Shown here: positions 1-11,230 of the stretch, in pieces
Position numbering within the stretch: position 1 is the first letter of the stretch
Layout of the letters: every line of letters begins with the position of its first letter
Source: Chamaecrista fasciculata
Taxonomy: Eukaryota; Streptophyta; Magnoliopsida; Fabales; Fabaceae
Direction: 5' to 3'
Assembly (NCBI GenBank): GCA_003254925.1
Contig: QANZ01026479.1
Span: 8,968-72,967, forward strand
Length of the DNA stretch: 64,000 bases
Program-made: the position numbers and the translations under genes
Notes under the pieces: generated by a model
What the model saw: only the letters and a program-made list of their open reading frames with translations
What the model was told of the DNA's origin: nothing
Database searches by the model: none

Positions 1-44
1 TTTTTTTTTGTTTCATATTTTTGTTTATGTTATGGTGCATACAG

Positions 45-96
45 AGAAGCGAGGAAAGAAGTATCAAGGATAATAGCTTTTGCACTTGGTTTGGAT
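45..96 (+). pseudogene. Possible exon fragment of a plant 2-oxoglutarate/Fe(II) oxygenase
   Basis: A short reading frame, bounded by a possible acceptor (CAG ending at 44) and a possible donor (GT at 97), reads E-A-R-K-E-V-S-R-I-I-A-F-A-L-G-L-D. From memory this resembles the helix before the 'DFFD' motif of the plant 2OG-Fe(II) oxygenases of the hxnY-like type (EAR-K-VSR-IIALALDLD). I looked for the expected following exon downstream and did not find it. It may be the last intact exon of a gene lying mostly upstream, or a captured or decayed fragment. The match is short, so this is a weak call. Confidence 0.3.
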
Positions 97-105
97 GTAA
101 ATTAA

Positions 106-1819
106 TAGTCTTGTTGTTATAATACTTTATGCAACGTATGGTTACATAGAGGAGAATATATTTATAGGCAAAGTAAATGTACAAGCCTCACTTTTAGGTG
201 CCTATCTCACTTTCAATTAGAAACTGTCTTGTATACCATGTACCATCAAGTTTAATCCTTTGTCTTGAGTATTTTCCTAATGTGAAATAGTGAGCAACAT
301 ATTATTTCTCATGCAGTGAATTAAAGATTGCCCACCAGCCATCAATAACTTGGAATTGAGATGACATGGTTTCTATGTATTGGCAGGTAGAATTTCTGTA
401 GCAAATCTATTGGTAAAATTTTATTGTATATTACATTTTTTGTTTTACATGGTTTATATCAAAGTTTCAGTAGCTTTTGACTGTTTTAGTTAAATAGGTT
501 TTTTAGTTTATATTGTTCCAATAATTAAGAAAAGGATCAATACAATTTTCTAAGTAATGAATGAGGTTGTTTTGTGATGGTGACTACTACGGTATGAAAA
601 ACTACGGTACAATACACCAGTTTTTGAAAAGTATAGTTATGGTGGATTGGTAAATGAATTAGGATCTGGATGAGGTCTGATATCATGTTTAGGGTGTTTT
701 TTATGTTTGTAATGATTCTGTCTATGGTTTGGTGAAAGGGCTAAATGTCTTTATTGGCTTAGTTTACATGAATTCAATTTGCTGAATACATTTCTTGCTT
801 TGTTCTCTATGGTGAAAGGTATCATAATCATATTTGTCAACTACATCTGCAGAATTTCTTCCTAAAACTGTCGGAGCTCTGCTGTTTAATAATTGAAGTC
901 GTGCTTAAAGGCTATTGTCCTTGTTTATGCATTCCTTTTCTTTAACTCTTGTAGAATGAATCTAAGTTACAATAGTATTAATTTTCATCTATAAATCTGT
1001 CATAATCATGAGTTTCTTGAAATATTTGTTTCTTATTATTGTGTTCTACCTATGATTTTCTTATTATTGTGAAATTGGGCGTGCCATCTACACCATTTAT
1101 GCTCAAATGAAATGTGTTCCCTTGTCAATGGATTAGTTAATATATATGCTATTTGATGTTTTCTTGGTATATGTCATATCAATGATGCCCATCTTTTTTC
1201 CTTGATAAAATGTTTATTTTTCTCTGTTTTTTGTCCTATCATGGTATATAAGGAATTCAGGATCGTGGTTATACTTAGAGGAGCCACGTTGTCACATGAA
1301 ACCTTCATAGGTCATTCAAAAGGATTCTCTTCACTTATGCCTTGAGGTAGCACTGTACTATGCTAGATGCATAAACACTTCAACTTTGATGGATAATGTC
1401 ATCACTTGCTAGGTAATTAAAGTTCTCATTAAAATAATTTGTACATATATGGTAATAATGTCTGGGTATTTCTTTTTTATGCTCTTTCATTATGGTGATA
1501 TGCTTTACTTCCTCCAATTAACATGGAAACACTCTAGTTGAATACTATTGCTGGTTTGATATTGCTAGTGATATGGCTTGCTTCCAACTAATGAGGAAAC
1601 ACTCATATTGCTCACTTAATTCTATTATTTTGTGCACTCTAAGTGATATGGCTTTCTCCCATTTTTCATTAACTTTCCCTACCCAATTTCTGAAGCATAC
1701 AACAATTGCTGGTTTGATATTTTGGTATATGAAGATATTTATGTAATATTTTGGTGCTTTTTGACATTATTTTTCTATTGTTTAATATTTGTTTGGTTTG
1801 ACATATTTTAGGAGAAGTT
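106..1819. other. AT-rich stretch, no gene recognised; may be interior of a CACTA element
   Basis: No long reading frame on either strand and no recognised protein motif. It lies directly upstream of sequence that looks like the coding tail and 3' end of a CACTA transposon, so part of it may be introns or decayed interior of that element. The other end of the element is not visible. Confidence 0.35.
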
Positions 1820-2549
1820 TGAATGACGGAACAAGAGAGGCTAGTTATAACTACACATTGGATGATGGAACAAGAGAGGCAACAACTCAAAAACAAAGTA
1901 CAAACAAGAGAGGCAACAACTCAAAAACAAAGTACAAGTGTTAGAAGGATTGGTGCAATAACTCTTGGCAACAAATATGATGTTTCATTCACATGGAGAT
2001 CACCAATGTGCAAGTTATAACAATTTTAGACAAGGCTAGTTGTGTTAATTGTAGTTGAATTAATATATTTTGATTTTAGTTGGACCATCATTCTTTGCTG
2101 TCATTTTCAAGAGATTGAATTAGATTTTTTATTTGTACCTTTTCAATTTGTAAATGAATGATATTTATAACTTTGTGAGAAATTACAATAAATTGTTCGA
2201 TTTGTGACGAAAGTATAAACATAGTTATGATGAAAACATAGATACATTTGTGACGAAATTTCAGGATAAATTTGTGACGGAAATTTGGGGACCAATTTGT
2301 GATGAATATTCTGTCACAAATAGGAACACATTTTTCACAATGTTGATTAGGAATAGTGACAACTTTGTGACGGACTTTTCTGTCACAAATTTAGTGACGG
2401 AAATGTCATCCGTCACATGAATTTAGTGACGCGTGTTTTAGCGTCGGCCTTTGTGACGGACGTATCCGTCACTAATTTGTTGTTTTGTGACGGAATTCAA
2501 GATTTAGTGACGGATTTGTCCGTCACAAAATCGAAATTTTCTAGTAGTG
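1820..2549 (+). mobile_element. CACTA (En/Spm) transposon 3' end with transposase-tail-like frame
   Basis: Read on the minus strand, the segment ending at 2549 starts CACTACTAGAAAATTTCG, the classic CACTA terminus. It is followed inward by many copies of a GTGACGGA-type subterminal motif in both orientations (about 2200-2549). A short frame at 1823-2020 is rich in Q, E, K and R (a coiled-coil-like tail) and contains a 34-bp tandem duplication (1871-1904 and 1905-1938). Plant En/Spm transposases often end in such a tail, but I see no catalytic domain. The 5' end is not in view, so total length is unknown. The 3-bp duplication beside the end (ATT at 2550-2552) cannot be confirmed without the other end. 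Confidence 0.7.
2200..2549. repeat. Subterminal repeat array of the CACTA element
   Basis: At least ten copies of TGTGACGGA / TCCGTCAC-like units lie in both orientations over about 350 bp. In En/Spm elements such subterminal arrays bind the element-encoded DNA-binding protein; here this is inferred from position and pattern. Confidence 0.7.
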
Positions 2550-2552
2550 ATT

Positions 2553-3560
2553 CTGATGCACTTGTGTTGTTGAATTGAAAACATACCATTTTTGCATCTT
2601 AACAACATGCGAATATAGAAGACTCCCCACCAGCGTAGAGTAGCATTGGAAAATTTGTCACAAAAAATTATTTTAAATAAAATAGACCATCAATTTGTCA
2701 GTGTTTGTTTGTAGTGAAATGCAAAATAAAATATATTTCATTTCATGATAATTATCCATTATTTATATTTTATGATTATTTGAAAGTCTTTTTGTTGTTT
2801 ATCTAAATCTAGAAGTTGGGATGAATAATTTATGATTCGCCTAATATAGACATATGTGACAGTGATTCGTGGTAAACAAATATAGAGTTGTTTAAATGCA
2901 AATGGATCATGAAATCGTACTAAAACCTATGTTTACTCAAATGTAATAATTATCATCCAAGAACTGTAGGAGTCTATAACCATATTTTATTCATTGAGTA
3001 AAAACAATATCATTGGAAGTTTGACGGTGATGAAATAAAAACAATATCATTGGAAACTTGAAACAAATCATGACTGAAATCTGACATAGATTTGATAGTA
3101 TGTATCTCTCTGTCCACCGTTGAAAAAGAAGTAGTTGCGGTATTCAGAGGACTCATCATCGATTAGATTGACGGATTTTCCCTAATGTCCATTTTCCTCT
3201 CATTTTTCATGATTTAGATGCTAAAACACTAAAAAATCGTGAAAAATATTGAGATTCGAAGTAAGAAGATTTTGGAGTCTTATCGTTTGAATCGTGAAAA
3301 TGAGAGAAAATTGGACATTTGTGTGTTTTTATTGTGCACGTGATGGTCACATGCGGCTTTGCCGACAAAACTTAAAAGAAAAATAAATTTGGGTACCAAA
3401 GCGTTAACGGTGCAAAGAAGAGAGTACCAAAGTGAACTCGATCCATAAAACATGATACCAAAGTGTAATTTATCCTATAATTTGGTTTCATTGTTGTTTC
3501 TATGTTTATTTGATTGAGAAAAAATAAAATTGCATTAAATTAGGCTATTACATTATATTA
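2553..3560. other. No gene; contains a partial relative of the next MITE
   Basis: No coding sequence seen. Around 3140-3475 the sequence resembles the element at 3561-4016, including the run of 'GGTACCAAAG' phrases and an end reading CAAAGTGTAATTTATCCT, but only one end is recognisable, so it is a fragment. Confidence 0.5.
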
Positions 3561-4016
3561 AGGGTAAATTACACTTTGATATCCTAAGGTATGCGGTTCC
3601 ACTTTGATACCCTATTCTTTTAAAAGTAACATTTTAGTACCATGCTCTATTTGTTATTAGCACTTTGGTACCAAAAACTCTTTTTTCGGCATCTTTTGAC
3701 GAAAAAAAGCACGTGTATGGTCAAAAACATGAAATCCACCCTCATAAATTCAGATTTCACTATTCAGCCTAAAAAAACACAAAATTCTTTGCCTTCAAGT
3801 ACATACTAAATCGTGTTTTTTGGAGACTTAATCGTGAAATTTGAGTTGAGGATGGTGAATTTTGTATTTTTAACCATGTACGTGACTTGTACGTGCTTCT
3901 TTCTGCCAAGAGGTCACAAGAAAAAAAAATTGGTACCAAAGTGCTAACGACGAATAGAACTGGGTGTCAAAATATCACTTTTAAAAAAATAGAGTATCGA
4001 AGTGTAATTTTGCCCT
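3561..4016. mobile_element. 456-bp MITE with 7-bp target duplication
   Basis: The start AGGGTAAATTACACTTTGAT is mirrored by the end ATCGAAGTGTAATTTTGCCCT. Perfect direct repeats TATATTA flank it (3554-3560 and 4017-4023; 8 bp if the neighbouring T is counted). The interior has no coding capacity. This is a non-autonomous TIR DNA element; the superfamily is unresolved. Confidence 0.8.
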
Positions 4017-4569
4017 TATATTAATGATTATTAATACTATTAAGAAATAGATTATAGATGCATTGCAGCGTAAATGACTTATGGGGTCCAACACAGTTAT
4101 CGCATAGGAAATGCCGAAATGGGCTGATGTCAACTCCATAGTGCAAGGAAAGGAAAAATCAAACATAACGTCATGTCTTAAGGAGGCTACAATAACACCT
4201 AACTTAGTATGTTGCCTTTTCACACTCTTATTGTGCTACACAACCTCCTCTTTTTCATCTTTCACCAAAAAAAAAAAGAAATAAAGAAACTAGAGCTTTT
4301 ATAAATTGAATAAATATAATGTGCATAACATAATAGAATACAAATCAATTATGGTATGATGCATAAACTTAACTTAAAAAAGCCATTTTGGAAAAAAAAA
4401 AAAAGATTTTGACAAAATCATCCCTCTTATGGAATTCATTCATTCATGTTTCTGCCCACCAAACAGACACAAATGAGAATGAGGATGAGGATAAGTTTGA
4501 GCAAACCACGACACTTCACTATGAGTGGGTTTAGCTTTAACAATAAATATCAATATTATAATTCATTTT
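4017..4569. other. No gene seen
   Basis: AT-rich spacer between two TIR elements with short A-tracts and no convincing frame on either strand. Confidence 0.5.
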
Positions 4570-5347
4570 AGGCCAAAGTGCGAATTTGGTCCTGTAACTT
4601 TGCTCCAGGTCCCAAATCAGTCATATATCTTTTTTTGTCTTGAATTTGGTCCTGTATCTTTGCTCTAGATCCCAAATCAGTCCTATATCTTCTCTCAGTT
4701 GTGGTACGATATGTTTTAAAAACCTCCCACCGTCAGTCCTCCGTTCATTTTAAATTACAGTTTAGTCCTGAAAACTTCAAGTCCCTTTCACTTTAGTCTC
4801 TGACTATCAAAATCAAAGTGAAAGAGCATTCCTAAAGATTTTCAAACCTTACATCTTGGTCCCCAATCTATGAATTCTTCATGAAATGGAATAGAAATGC
4901 AAAAACAACACAAATTAAAGCAAATGACAGAGAGGCATTTTCTGGTGGGTTTTAAATTTTCTACGTTTTCAGTTTTGGTCTATGTCATTTGCTTTAATTT
5001 GTGTTGTTTTTGCATCTCTATTCCATTTCATGAAGAATTCATAAATTAGGGACCAAAATGTAAGGTTTGAGAATCTTCAGGGATGCTCTTTCACTTTCAT
5101 TTTGATAGTCAGGGACTAAAGTGAAAGGGACTTGAGGTTTTTAAGACTAAACTGTAATTTAAAATGGATGGAAGACTAACGGTGGGAGGTTTTCAAAATA
5201 TATGGGACCAAAACTGAGACAAGAAAAGATATAAGACTAATTTAGGACCTGGAGCAAAGATACATGACAAAATTTGAGACAAAAAAAAGTATAAGATTAA
5301 TTTGGAACCTGAAGCAAAGTTACGTGATCAAATTTGCACTTTATCCT
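4570..5347. mobile_element. 778-bp foldback element with arms of about 370 bp
   Basis: The two halves are near-complete inverted copies. The left edge AGGCCAAAGTGCGAATTTGG is mirrored by the right edge ending CAAATTTGCACTTTATCCT. The arms remain paired to the centre, where the AAC-ACA-AAT-TAA-AGC-AAA-TGA motif near 4905-4930 is mirrored at 4983-5010. Direct repeats TCATTTT flank it (4563-4569 and 5348-5354). A transcript would fold into one long hairpin. Confidence 0.8.
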
Positions 5348-5617
5348 TCATTTTAAATGGAAAGCATTAATTACAAATGATTTAAAATAGTCATGTTTTA
5401 ACGGTTACATTTTGCATTGTAGTGCCACACTGCCACACATGCAATTGGTAAATTCCTTGGAAGCCTGCCAATTTCTTGTTATTATGTTTGGTCATTTTAT
5501 ATTTTTGTCTCATTCTTTCTGGGTTTCCCTATAGTTCAATATTATTAAGTGACTCTTACAACTCCCATCTACTCACCTATTCTTCTATACTAAAGTTTAT
5601 ATCTTTTTTTCTTTTGA

Positions 5618-6721
5618 TAAATTAGAAGGAAGTTACTCGTGATTTGGGGTAATTAAAGATCTAATCCATGTGGTTCAAAAAGTGTTAAAATCTGGTTTGA
5701 GATTTACTCTATTAGCAGAAAGGGTCTCTGAGGTATATTTTTGTCTAAAAATTAACCAATCATAGTATTTTTATCAAGATTTCACCTCTTCTTTCAAGAT
5801 TTCCTTTCATTCAAGTTATTGATTCATCTCAAATTAATCTAAAAATGTTATCATCTTTATTAAACAGGTCCTGAAACCTACAAAACAAAAATAAAATTAT
5901 AAATTTATAACCTTCATTCTTATTTTCTTCTAATAATTATTAAAATTCCCAATTCAACTACTTCACCTTCTTCTTTTTCATTCATCTTCTTCCTCTTCAA
6001 TTCCTCTCTTCTCCCTTCAAACCATGATAGTTAGAGATCGGGTTTGGAGAGATGAGAGGAATTGAAGAGGAAGAAGGAGAAGAAGAAGGTGAAGGAGTTG
6101 AATTGAGAATTTTGATAATTATTAGGGGAAAATGAAAATGAAGGTTATAAAATTATAATGACAAAAGTACTCTTGGTACCTCTAAAGTATGAGGTCAGTT
6201 TCAGTTGTACTTCAAAAGTTTTTTTTGTCAATTTTACCCCCAAAATATGGGGTTAGTTTCATTTGTACCCCAAAAGTTTTTTGGATCAATTATATCCCCA
6301 ATCTTTTCCTTTTTGTGACAATTGTACCTCAAATCTTTTCTTTTTTGGGGTACAATTGACCCAAAATTAAAAAATTTTGGGGGTACAACTGAAACGGACC
6401 ACATACTTTAGGGGTACCAAAAGTATTTTTGTCAATTATAATTTTATTTTTGTTTTGTAGGTTTTAGAACTTGTTTAATAAAGATGATAAACTTTCTAGA
6501 ATATTCTAAGATGAATCAAGGACTTGAATAAAAGAAAATCTTGAAAGAATGGGTGAACTCTTGATAAAAACGTTGGGATCCATTAATTTTAGGACAATAA
6601 AAGAAACATGCCATAGGAACCATTTCTACTATCAGAGTAAACCTCAAGCTCGATGTTAACACTAAACCACATGGACTCGATCTCTAATTACCCCAAACCA
6701 TAGGACCTTCTTTTTAATTTA
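5618..6721. mobile_element. ~1.1-kb foldback TIR element
   Basis: Arms of about 290 bp (roughly 5618-5910 and 6435-6721) are inverted copies, sharing GATTTGGGGTAATTA near the outer edges and GTTTTGTAGGTTT-type sequence at the inner edges. A second, smaller inverted repeat lies inside at about 5985-6105 (AGGAATTGAAGAGGAAGAAG and its complement). Outer limits are approximate and no clear target duplication was resolved. It has no coding capacity. Confidence 0.65.
6159..6434. mobile_element. 276-bp MITE nested in the foldback element
   Basis: TIRs TGACAAAAGTACTCTTGGTA and its mirrored partner ending AGTATTTTTGTCA bound a palindromic interior of 'GGGGTACAA' phrases. Perfect 7-bp duplications ATTATAA (6152-6158 and 6435-6441) prove insertion into the surrounding foldback element, so it is the younger of the two. 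Confidence 0.8.
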
Positions 6722-7559
6722 CCTCCTTTTCATAATGTACAAAATTAATCTCTCTCTCATATCATTCTCAGCTATTGAACATTAAAACTGTCGTATAAGA
6801 TATATTCACTGCTTTTATTTCTTGTATTTTTTACTTTTTTGAGTAATTCCTATTCTCTTGATATTAAAGATATCTTTCTATATCCGATTTAGTGATGCTT
6901 AGAGACTTTTCTATCCTCTAGTCTATGAATTAGTCGAATTATGAGTAATTAACATTTTCTATTTTTTGTCAACATTAGGAAGTTCATTTGGGGACACCTA
7001 TATTGTTTTTGCAATGTTTTTCATGAGAATTCATTGTCACTATAACTTCCCTTTTCATATATAGAACTTTGAGTACTATGTATTTTTCTAGCTTTTTGTG
7101 TTGTTGAGTTAGTGATCAATGTGTCTTGTTGCGTTTATTAAACTTCCACTCTTGAATGTGTATTTTATTCGATTTTCATTTTCTTCTCTTAAAGTTTACA
7201 AATTGTGCAGAGGAAAATTGTCGCATAATTCTTGAACAAAAGGTTTTCTCATGTTCAATTATCACATGATCTTCCATTATATTGTGTCCTTATTTTCTCG
7301 TTTCATTTTGTGTCAGCAAAAAGTGAGGGTGATTTGGACATAATATAATTTGTTTGTCTATTATTCTTTGTTATCTTTTTTAGTAATGCTTCAGTATGTC
7401 AAAATCTACTTACTTATTAGAGGTTTCAATATTGATCATTTAATCTTTCATAAATAGGATGGTGGACTTCTATGCTAGGTTCTCGATAAATTATCTCTTT
7501 TAGGTTTAAGTCGCACTTACAACGACTGATAAAAACAATTTTGATTTAAACTTCATATT
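6722..7559. other. No gene seen
   Basis: AT-rich spacer. Frames on both strands are short and show no recognised motif. Confidence 0.5.
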
Positions 7560-7888
7560 AAGTACGGACACTTCATTTTAATAGTATGTCGCTGAATCAG
7601 ATATGTGTCCGACACCCGACACTCACACGACACATATTCATAAGTTTCAGAATATAAAATTAATTTTTTGTGGCTTTATCATGATAAGCAATAGAAAATA
7701 ATATCACATATGACATATATTATGAATAGATATTGTAATTTTCAAAATTTTCATCAAATTTTATATAGATTATAAATTATTTATATATATAAATATATGT
7801 CGTGTCGTGTCGTATAATTTCAAGAATCAAACGTGTCAGTGTGTCCGTGTCCGTGTCGTGTCCCGTGTCCATATCAGTGTCTATGCTT
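7560..7888 (+). repeat. Copy 1 of a ~330-bp TIR repeat family (GTGTCC-rich ends)
   Basis: Ends are rich in GTGTCCGTGTCC / GACACGTGT-type words and the middle is AT-rich with ATTATTTATATATATAAATA. The same order of blocks is found at 31509-31833 and, inverted, at 31934-32264. No protein is encoded. This copy is the most diverged, and its target duplication is not resolved. Confidence 0.65.
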
Positions 7889-8499
7889 TATAATTCATAT
7901 CAAACGGATCGGCAAAATACTTCAGGATTTGTCAGCAAGGGTTGCATTAAACTCTTGTAGCTACCTTTAACACTAAATTTTGTGTGAGTTCTGCAAGAGT
8001 AAATAAATAGGTTTATATTATATATAGAGTAAACTAGCATTCGGGTCCCTAAATTATAAGGGCTTTGCCTTTAGTCCCTGGATTAACGAAATGGACGAAT
8101 TGGTCCCCGAATTATGCAATCGTTAGACAAATTGGACCATCCGTCAACCAGCCGTCTCAAAACAGTTAACGTGACACGTTAGTTAGCTGACTGGGAGCGT
8201 TAAGTGCTGACGTGGCACGTTAATTGCCACATCAGCACATGTTAAACTGAAAACAAAAACAAAAGAGTGTCACTTGTGTAATTTTCGCCACATCAGCATC
8301 ATAATTAATAAAAAAAAAACCTTCTGCATTTTGTCATTGGGCAAATTGGTCCCTGACCCCATATTTTTATTCCATTACTCTCAATTCCGCTTCTTTTTCA
8401 ACATCTTTATTCATTTTAGTCTCGAATTCTCAAAATAAAATTGTAAAGTGTCCTAAAACTCTTCTAAACATTCTAATTTAATCTTTAAAAATATTAAAA

Positions 8500-8565
8500 A
8501 CCCTAAACACTAAACTCTAAAACCCTAAACCTTAAACCCCTAAACCCTAAACCCCTAAAATTTAA
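8500..8565. repeat. Degenerate plant telomere-like (CCCTAAA) tract
   Basis: Several CCCTAAA and near-CCCTAAA units occur in a row. The opposite orientation (TTTAGGG) appears at about 9385-9445 and 9715-9745, forming the two arms of an internal inverted repeat in the Mutator-like element. It is internal and degenerate, so it is not a chromosome end. Confidence 0.65.
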
Positions 8566-8774
8566 TTTTTTTTTTAATTTTCATCTTCGTATTCCTATTT
8601 TAATTTTTTTTAATCTTCATGATCATCTTGTACTTCTCACATCATCATCATCATCTCAAATCATCATCAACATCATCATCTTCTTCCTCCTCCTCCCAAA
8701 ACCCAGTCATGCCAAATCTGTGAGGAGCCAAATCCCCAATTTTAAACGCCATATCATATAATCCATCATAGAAT

Positions 8775-9101
8775 GAAATTGAGGAGTGTGGCCCCATGGT
8801 CCTCAACGCCTTGATCAAAATCAAGAACGAGATTGACCCCTCCCTCACTTTTCGGAGATCGTGCAGGGAAAGAATCTGCGGATCCTGTGCGATGAACATC
8901 GATGGGTGTAATGGTCTGGCTTGCTTGACGAAGATCTCCTCGGATTTCGAATCCATGATCACTTTGTTGCCTCACATGTTCGTGATCCAGGATCTGGTGG
9001 TGGATATGACGAATTTCTACAATCAGTACAAGAATATTGAGCCGTGGTTGAAGAGGAAGAGCGCACCGCCAGTTCCTAGTAAGGAGATTCATCATATTTG
9101 A
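8775..9101 (+). pseudogene. SDH2: Captured fragment of SDH2, succinate dehydrogenase iron-sulphur subunit
   Basis: An open frame from 8775 reads [10 protein letters not shown] and continues for about 100 residues. It matches the middle of mitochondrial complex II subunit SDH2, including the [2Fe-2S] ligand region C-x4-C-x2-C ([10 protein letters not shown]), G-C-N-G-L-A-C and the stretch [12 protein letters not shown]. The family normally has R-E-G-I-C-G here; this copy has Arg in place of that Gly. The N-terminal targeting region and the C-terminal [4Fe-4S]/[3Fe-4S] half are absent, and a stop follows K-E-I-H-H-I. The fragment lies wholly inside the long-TIR element, so it is a captured piece and not a working SDH2 gene. 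The frame is still open, which suggests a fairly recent capture or some constraint; the latter is not shown. Confidence 0.85.
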
Positions 9102-9841
9102 AATTGAAATTTAGGGCAAAGCTTGATTTAATTTCTAAAATCGTTCGAAATCGAAATCGAAATCACTCCCGTCATTTCCAGAAATCGAAATCGTTCGAAG
9201 GTTAATTTTTGAATGCCTTTGTGAATCAATTTATAGGGCTTAAGATGAAGGTGATAATGATGATGAAGATGAACACGCTGACGGTGGACGATGAAGATGA
9301 AAATTTTTTTTTTTAGGGTTTTAAAGATGAAGATTAACATACATCGGAAGATGAAGATGAAGATTAGAACAAATTTAAATTTTAGGGGTTTAGGGTTTAG
9401 GATTTTAGGGTTTAGGTTTTAGGGTTAAGGGTTTTAGGATTTAGAGTTTTTAATATTGTTAAGGACTAAATTGGATGAAGATGAAAATTAAAGAAAAAAT
9501 TGTAAGTTGTAGGGGTTCAGGGTTTAGGGTTTTTAATATTTTTAAGGATTAAATTGGAATGTTTAAAAGAGTTTTGGAGCACTTTACAATTTTATTTTGA
9601 GGATTTATATTAAAATGAATGAAGATGATGAAAAAAAGGGGGAATTGAAAATAATGAGAAAAGATTGGGTTAGGGACCTAATTGTACAACTCAAACTCTT
9701 TTTTAAGGTTTTAGGGTTTAGGGTTTTAGGGTTTTTAATATTTTTAAGGACTAAATTGGAATGTTTGAAAGAGTTTTGGGACACTTTACAATTTTATTTT
9801 GAGGATTTGGGACTAAAATGAATGAAGATGATGAAAAAGAG

Positions 9842-10420
9842 TAGGGGTGTTCACGGGCTGGGTTGGGTTGGGTTTAGGGCGGGTTGGTTCGGGCTCATTA
9901 ATTTATTTGGCGGGTTGGGTTGGATTGGGCTAAAGAAAATAATTGAGTCAACCCAAACCAACCCAAACCAAACAGTGGCGGGTTGGTTTGGGTTGGGTTG
10001 GCGGGTTGGCCCATACTAGTTTTTTTTATTTTTTATATATTTATTTTATAAAAAATTTGGTCTCTCTTAAATTTTTTTCTTTAATTTGGTCCTTCACAAT
10101 TTGTTTTTTATGGACTAAATTGAGAATAAAAATTTATTAATTGACCAAATTGTAAAAATAATATTATTTGTGATATTAAAATAGAATTTTAACTAAATAA
10201 AAATTAATTTTATTTTTTATTTAATATTTTTGCGGGCCGGCGGGTTGGTTTGGGTTGAGCGGGCTCAAAATCTTGAAACCCGCAGCCCAACCCAAACCAC
10301 AGCGGGCTCAACTTTTTGAACCCAAACCAACCCGCCAGCCCAACCCAAACCAACCCAAACTAGTGGGTTGGGTTGGTTTTAGCGGGTTGGCGGGTTAGCC
10401 CAACCCAATGAACACCCCTA
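9842..10420. mobile_element. 579-bp hAT-type MITE
   Basis: Perfect 12-bp TIRs TAGGGGTGTTCA / TGAACACCCCTA and 8-bp direct repeats AAAAAGAG (9834-9841 and 10421-10428) define it exactly. TIR sequence and 8-bp duplication are those of hAT elements. The ends are strongly biased to GGGTTGG / CCAACCC repeats and the centre is AT-rich. It has no transposase. It is inserted in the Mutator-like element. Confidence 0.9.
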
Positions 10421-10594
10421 AAAAAGAGAGAGAATTGAGAATAATGAAATAAAAATGGGCCAATGACCTAATTGCTTAACTCAGACTTTTTGGTTTTTTG
10501 TTTTTAATGAATATGCTGAAATGGCGTTAATGACACATGTGGCAATTTTTTATCAGGTTAACCGGTGCTGACGTGGCAATTAACGTGTCACGTC

Positions 10595-11230
10595 TGTAGG
10601 CATTAAGGCTTATTTAGAAGTCCCTTACGAGTGGGTAACTAACGAGAAGATTCCAGAAGGCACAAGATAACCCTTGCGCCGTTGTGTGGGCCGCCGGCTC
10701 AATTAGGAGAGTCCCTCGACGCACGCAAGTTTAAAAGGGAAAGATATTACTTGGACGTCAAGTATTCAAGATATCAAGATACAACGAAGATATTCCGAAA
10801 ATCCCGTTGAGCCGTGGATCTGCACCGACGGCGCATCCAACGGCGCAGATTCAATTTTGTTCCCTTGACTTGCGGATCAAGTCGACTACTCAGGCCTATA
10901 AATAGAACTCGACCTCTCATTTGTAATTGCGCTTAGAATTGGGGAAACCCAAAATTTGTACTCTCTCTTCTCTTATAATAATATTGGCTGTGCTGCCCGG
11001 AGACGTAGGCATAATTGGCTGAACTCCGTGATCAAGTCTTGTGTGTTCTTTCTGACGTAGGCTAATTGGCTGAACTCCGTGATCAAGTCTTGTGTGTTCT
11101 TTCTTCCTCCTTATTTACTTACTTGCTGTTTAATTACTGTTTAATTACGGTATTTCTTTTCTTAGTTCGTCGATAATATTTAATAGGTTTGGGTGGGATA
11201 TTCTGTATTCCGCATATATCCTCGCTAACA
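10595..11230 (+). mobile_element. Solo LTR (636 bp)
   Basis: The segment begins TGTAGGCATTAAGG and ends GCTAACA, with 5-bp duplications ACGTC on both sides (10590-10594 and 11231-11235). There is no internal retrotransposon region, so it is a solo LTR left by recombination between two LTRs. A TATA box (TATAAATA, 10897-10904) marks the likely U3/R junction. An imperfect ~50-bp tandem repeat (GACGTAGGC...GTGTGTTC) lies downstream, at about 11000-11100. The superfamily cannot be told from the LTR alone. It is GC-richer than its surroundings. Confidence 0.85.

Noticed and set aside
8500-8565. True telomeric array
   Set aside because: Units are degenerate and short, lie inside a transposon and recur in opposite orientation nearby.
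9822-10140. Gly/Trp-rich frames
   Set aside because: They are translations of the GGGTTGG repeats in the hAT MITE.
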